DNA of 64,000 nucleotides from contig DASZJG010000095.1 of assembly GCA_035948315.1 (NCBI GenBank), positions 1 to 64,000 of the forward strand, given 5' to 3'. Both the position numbers and the translations under genes were made by a program. How positions within the stretch are numbered: position 1 is the stretch's first letter; each line of letters starts with the position of its first letter. This DNA is from CAJCJE01 sp035948315. Its GTDB lineage: Bacteria > Actinomycetota > Actinomycetes > Mycobacteriales > Pseudonocardiaceae. Of the stretch, positions 61,979 through 64,000 are shown piece by piece. A model generated the notes under the pieces. It was not told the origin of the DNA. It made no database searches and saw only the letters and a list, made by a program, of their open reading frames with translations.

Positions 61979-62013
61979 ATCCACCTCGGCGCAGGCTCAG
62001 CGCCGAGGTGGAT
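61979..62013 (+). terminator. Strong terminator of the sugar operon
   Basis: ATCCACCTCGGCGC (61979-61992) pairs perfectly with GCGCCGAGGTGGAT (62000-62013), 14 bp with a 7-base loop, and is followed by TTCCTTT. It starts 20 bases after the GH39-like stop. Confidence 0.9.
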
Positions 62014-62113
62014 TTCCTTTCCCGACAGCGATACTGGCCGAATCGAAGGTCCAATCGGGGTGTGGTACTAGTTTCAGCGTCGTCCGCGCCGCACCACCGA
62101 AGGAGAATCGGCC

Positions 62114-62416
62114 GTGGTCCTGGAGATCACCCTGCTCGACGTCGTTCCCGGTCAGGAGGAGGCGTTCGCCGGCGCGTACCGGCAGGCCCACCATCTGCTG
62201 ACCGCGTCGGACGGGTGCATCAGCGCGCGGATGACCAGAGGCGTGGAGACGCCGAGCCGGTTCGTCGGCATCGTCGCGTGGGAGTCGGTGGACGATCATC
62301 TGGAAAATTTCCAGAAAACCGAGCGTTACCAGCGGTACCGCGATCTGCTTGTCCGCTATCTCGCCGCGCCGCCGGTCGTCGAGCACTTCACCGACATTGG
62401 AATTCGCTCCTTCTGA
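62114..62416 (+). CDS. Antibiotic biosynthesis monooxygenase (ABM)-domain protein
   Basis: A 100-residue protein with GTG and AAGGAGA upstream. It has the ferredoxin-like fold of ABM proteins (LEITLLDVVPGQEEAFAGAY, FVGIVAWESVDDHLENF, EHFTDIG). Family members are small cofactor-free monooxygenases or heme-degrading relatives. No biosynthetic genes are near. It lies 73 bp upstream of the second NLR, but nothing in its sequence suggests an effector role. Confidence 0.85.
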   Translation: MVLEITLLDVVPGQEEAFAGAYRQAHHLLTASDGCISARMTRGVETPSRFVGIVAWESVDDHLENFQKTERYQRYRDLLVRYLAAPPVVEHFTDIGIRSF

Positions 62417-62489
62417 TTGTCTACAACACGCCTCCTGACGTATCGTCGATTTTCGCGGAAAATAATCGGGCCGATTTCGGGGGTGTGCC

Positions 62490-64000
62490 GTGGCGGATCA
62501 GGCACGTCCGGCGAACGCGATCACCGGCGACGTGTCCGGCCAGGCCGTGCAGGCCGGCACCATTCACGGTGACGTGCATTTCCACCAACCGCCCGCGGAC
62601 GCAGGCGCGGTGGTCCCGCGTCAACTGTTGACCCCGCCGAGCAACTTCGCCAACCGCGCCATCGAACTGTCCACATTGGATAAAATGCTGTCGGGCAGAG
62701 GGCCTGCCGTCGTCGTGTTGAAAGGCCCTGGTGGCGTCGGCAAAACCGCATTGGCACTGCACTGGCTCGATCGGCTCGCCGGCACCTTCCCGGACGGGCA
62801 ACTGTATGCGGACCTGACGTTGTCCGACGGCGAACCCGTTCTTGTCGACGACATTCTCGGCCAGTTCCTGCGCGCCCTTGGCGTCGCGCCGCACCGCGTG
62901 CCGGCCGGTCTCGCCGAGCGCGCCGCGCTGTATCGCTCGGTCACCGCGGGTCTGCGGCTCGCGGTGCTGTTGGACGACGCCGTGTCGGCCGGGCAGGTGC
63001 GCGTATTGCTGCCCGCGTCGAGGGGTGCGGTGGTGGTGACCAGTAGACGCGCGCTGGCCGGTCTTCTCGCGGCAGGCGCGCTCAGCCTGCCGATCGATCC
63101 ACTGGACGAGCAGTCCGCGCTCGACCTGCTCGGCGGCAGCATCGGCACGGCCCGCGTCGACGAGGAGGCCGTGCCGGCCCGGCAACTCGTCGGCCTGTGC
63201 GCGGGTCTGCCGCTGGCGCTGTGCGTCGCCGGTGCCCGGGTCGCGCTGCGCCCACGCAGGCCGCTGACGCGTCTCGTTGCCGAACTCGTCGACGAGCGCA
63301 GGCGCCTTGACGCGCTGTCGGTGTCCGACGACCTGTCCGTGCGCACCACCTTCGACCTCGCCTATGCCGGCCTTTCGGCTGGCCAGCAACGCGTCTACCG
63401 CGCCATGGGCGTCCATCCGGGGGTGCGGTTCGGCCCCGAGGTCATCGCCGCCGCGACCGGCTCGTCTGCTGAGCAGTTGATCGAGGAACTGGTCGACGCG
63501 AGCCTGGTCGAGGAGGTCGCGGACGGCCGCTACCGGCTGCACGACCTGGTCCGGGTGCACGCCCGCGACCAGGCCGACCACGTCGAGCGCACCGAGTTCC
63601 TGCGCCGGATCGTCGGCTGGTACCTGCACGCGACCCGGGCGGCCGCCGCCCTCGTCATGCCGGCCCGAGCGGTCCTGACCGCCGACACCGACGGCACCCT
63701 CCCGGACGGCCTTGACGACCTCGCCTCGGCCTTGGCCTGGTTGGAAACCAACCGCCCCACCCTGATCGAGGTCATCCGCGCCGCCGTCGACGCGCAGCGT
63801 TCCCACGAGGCGTATCTGCTCGCCGACGCGTTGCAGACGCTGTTCATCGTGCACCGGCACGACCGAGACGTGGTCACGGTCGGCGAGGCCGTACTCGAAC
63901 GGCTCGACGACCCGGTCGCGGTCACCAGGATGCGCAAACGCGTCGCCCGCGCCTATGCCGTCCTCGGCGACGAACAACGCGCGCTCGCCCACGCCACCGA
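62490..64000 (+). CDS. Second NLR-like STAND NTPase with RHIM-like N-terminal motif (5' part)
   Basis: Incomplete: the frame from the GTG at 62490 runs for 503 codons and is cut by the window edge. Residues about 8-33 hold ANAITGDVSG then QAVQAGTIHGDVHFHQ, a Gly/Val/Gln motif like those in bacterial amyloid-signalling NLRs. NB-ARC follows: Walker A GPGGVGKT (79-86), Walker B LAVLLDDA (157-164), TSRRAL (184-189), GLPLA (239-243) and RLHD (349-352, MHD equivalent). After about residue 440 the sequence (EAYLLADALQTLF, RMRKRVARAYAVLGDEQRAL) begins helical repeats, probably TPR. No effector with a matching motif lies upstream in the window. Confidence 0.9.
   Translation, partial: MADQARPANAITGDVSGQAVQAGTIHGDVHFHQPPADAGAVVPRQLLTPPSNFANRAIELSTLDKMLSGRGPAVVVLKGPGGVGKTALALHWLDRLAGTFPDGQLYADLTLSDGEPVLVDDILGQFLRALGVAPHRVPAGLAERAALYRSVTAGLRLAVLLDDAVSAGQVRVLLPASRGAVVVTSRRALAGLLAAGALSLPIDPLDEQSALDLLGGSIGTARVDEEAVPARQLVGLCAGLPLALCVAGARVALRPRRPLTRLVAELVDERRRLDALSVSDDLSVRTTFDLAYAGLSAGQQRVYRAMGVHPGVRFGPEVIAAATGSSAEQLIEELVDASLVEEVADGRYRLHDLVRVHARDQADHVERTEFLRRIVGWYLHATRAAAALVMPARAVLTADTDGTLPDGLDDLASALAWLETNRPTLIEVIRAAVDAQRSHEAYLLADALQTLFIVHRHDRDVVTVGEAVLERLDDPVAVTRMRKRVARAYAVLGDEQRALAHAT

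Noticed and set aside
62114..62416. ABM-domain protein as effector of the second NLR
   Set aside because: No signalling motif at either end and a normal enzyme fold. Adjacency alone is insufficient.
62421..63992. Minus-strand frame of 523 codons at the right edge
   Set aside because: Antisense to the second NLR. The plus-strand frame, open past the window, holds complete NB-ARC motifs.

Overview
This 64 kb window is high-GC actinomycete chromosome (Actinomycetota; the gene content suggests a soil saprophyte of the Streptomyces/Pseudonocardiales type, but genus is not determined here). Supporting signs are pervasive G/C-ending codons, many GTG starts, an F420-type luciferase-like oxidoreductase, mycothiol-related DinB-fold proteins, ECF41, ECF42 and SigE-type sigma factors, bacterial P450s and a 2-methylisoborneol-synthase-like terpene cyclase. 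No rRNA, tRNA, CRISPR array, integrase or insertion sequence was recognised. It reads as accessory chromosomal territory.

Layout. 1-6.6 kb: a secreted plant-polymer set on the minus strand (GH78 alpha-L-rhamnosidase with an internal duplication, SGNH esterase, Tat-exported GH130-like enzyme). 7-11.5 kb: two co-directional secreted repeat proteins, a glycine-rich/seven-repeat propeller/glycine-rich sandwich and a three-repeat partner. 11.6-15 kb: SnoaL-like protein, LLM oxidoreductase, and a secreted trypsin-fold protein that lacks catalytic His and Ser and is fused to FG-GAP-like repeats. 15-20 kb: a minus-strand metabolic run (PhzF, DinB-fold protein, cyclase-family hydrolase, ThDP enzyme) with a divergent LysR regulator. 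20-24 kb: AraC regulator, TcmP-like protein, frameshifted alpha/beta hydrolase, P450. 24-27.3 kb: the standout locus, an NB-ARC/TPR NLR-like protein followed by a TIR protein with the SARM1-like catalytic Glu. The two carry matching short motifs (RVIQAVGDVHVHE near the NLR N-terminus, RVYQAGGDMVVNE at the TIR C-terminus) that look like amyloid-signalling motifs. This predicts a TIR-NLR immune or cell-death module.

27.4-36 kb: stress and regulatory genes. These are an ECF42 sigma factor coupled to a YCII protein, TetR/quinone reductase with a perfect operator palindrome, an active plus Ser-less ClpP-like pair beside a ClgR-like regulator, and an ECF41 sigma factor flanked by two CMD-family genes with TGTCACA promoters. 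36-48 kb: a two-gene unit of unknown function (unknown plus GNAT-like), a molbindin, an FprA-type reductase, a SigE-like sigma factor with a putative anti-sigma factor, a PIG-V-like membrane protein, a Gfo/Idh/MocA-aldo/keto reductase fusion, a HAD phosphatase, and a TetR/atypical P450 pair with an operator. 48-54 kb: hydrolase, small membrane protein, terpene cyclase, NmrA-like protein and a NarL-type two-component system. 54-62 kb: a LacI-controlled sugar-uptake and degradation operon (binding protein, two permeases, GH31, secreted GH39-like enzyme) ending in a strong terminator. 62-64 kb: a monooxygenase-like protein and the 5' part of a second NLR with a RHIM-like N-terminal motif, cut by the window edge.

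The two sugar loci fit plant cell wall saprophytism: outside enzymes release oligosaccharides, and the second locus imports and trims them. No ABC ATPase is encoded beside the permeases, so a shared ATPase elsewhere is likely.
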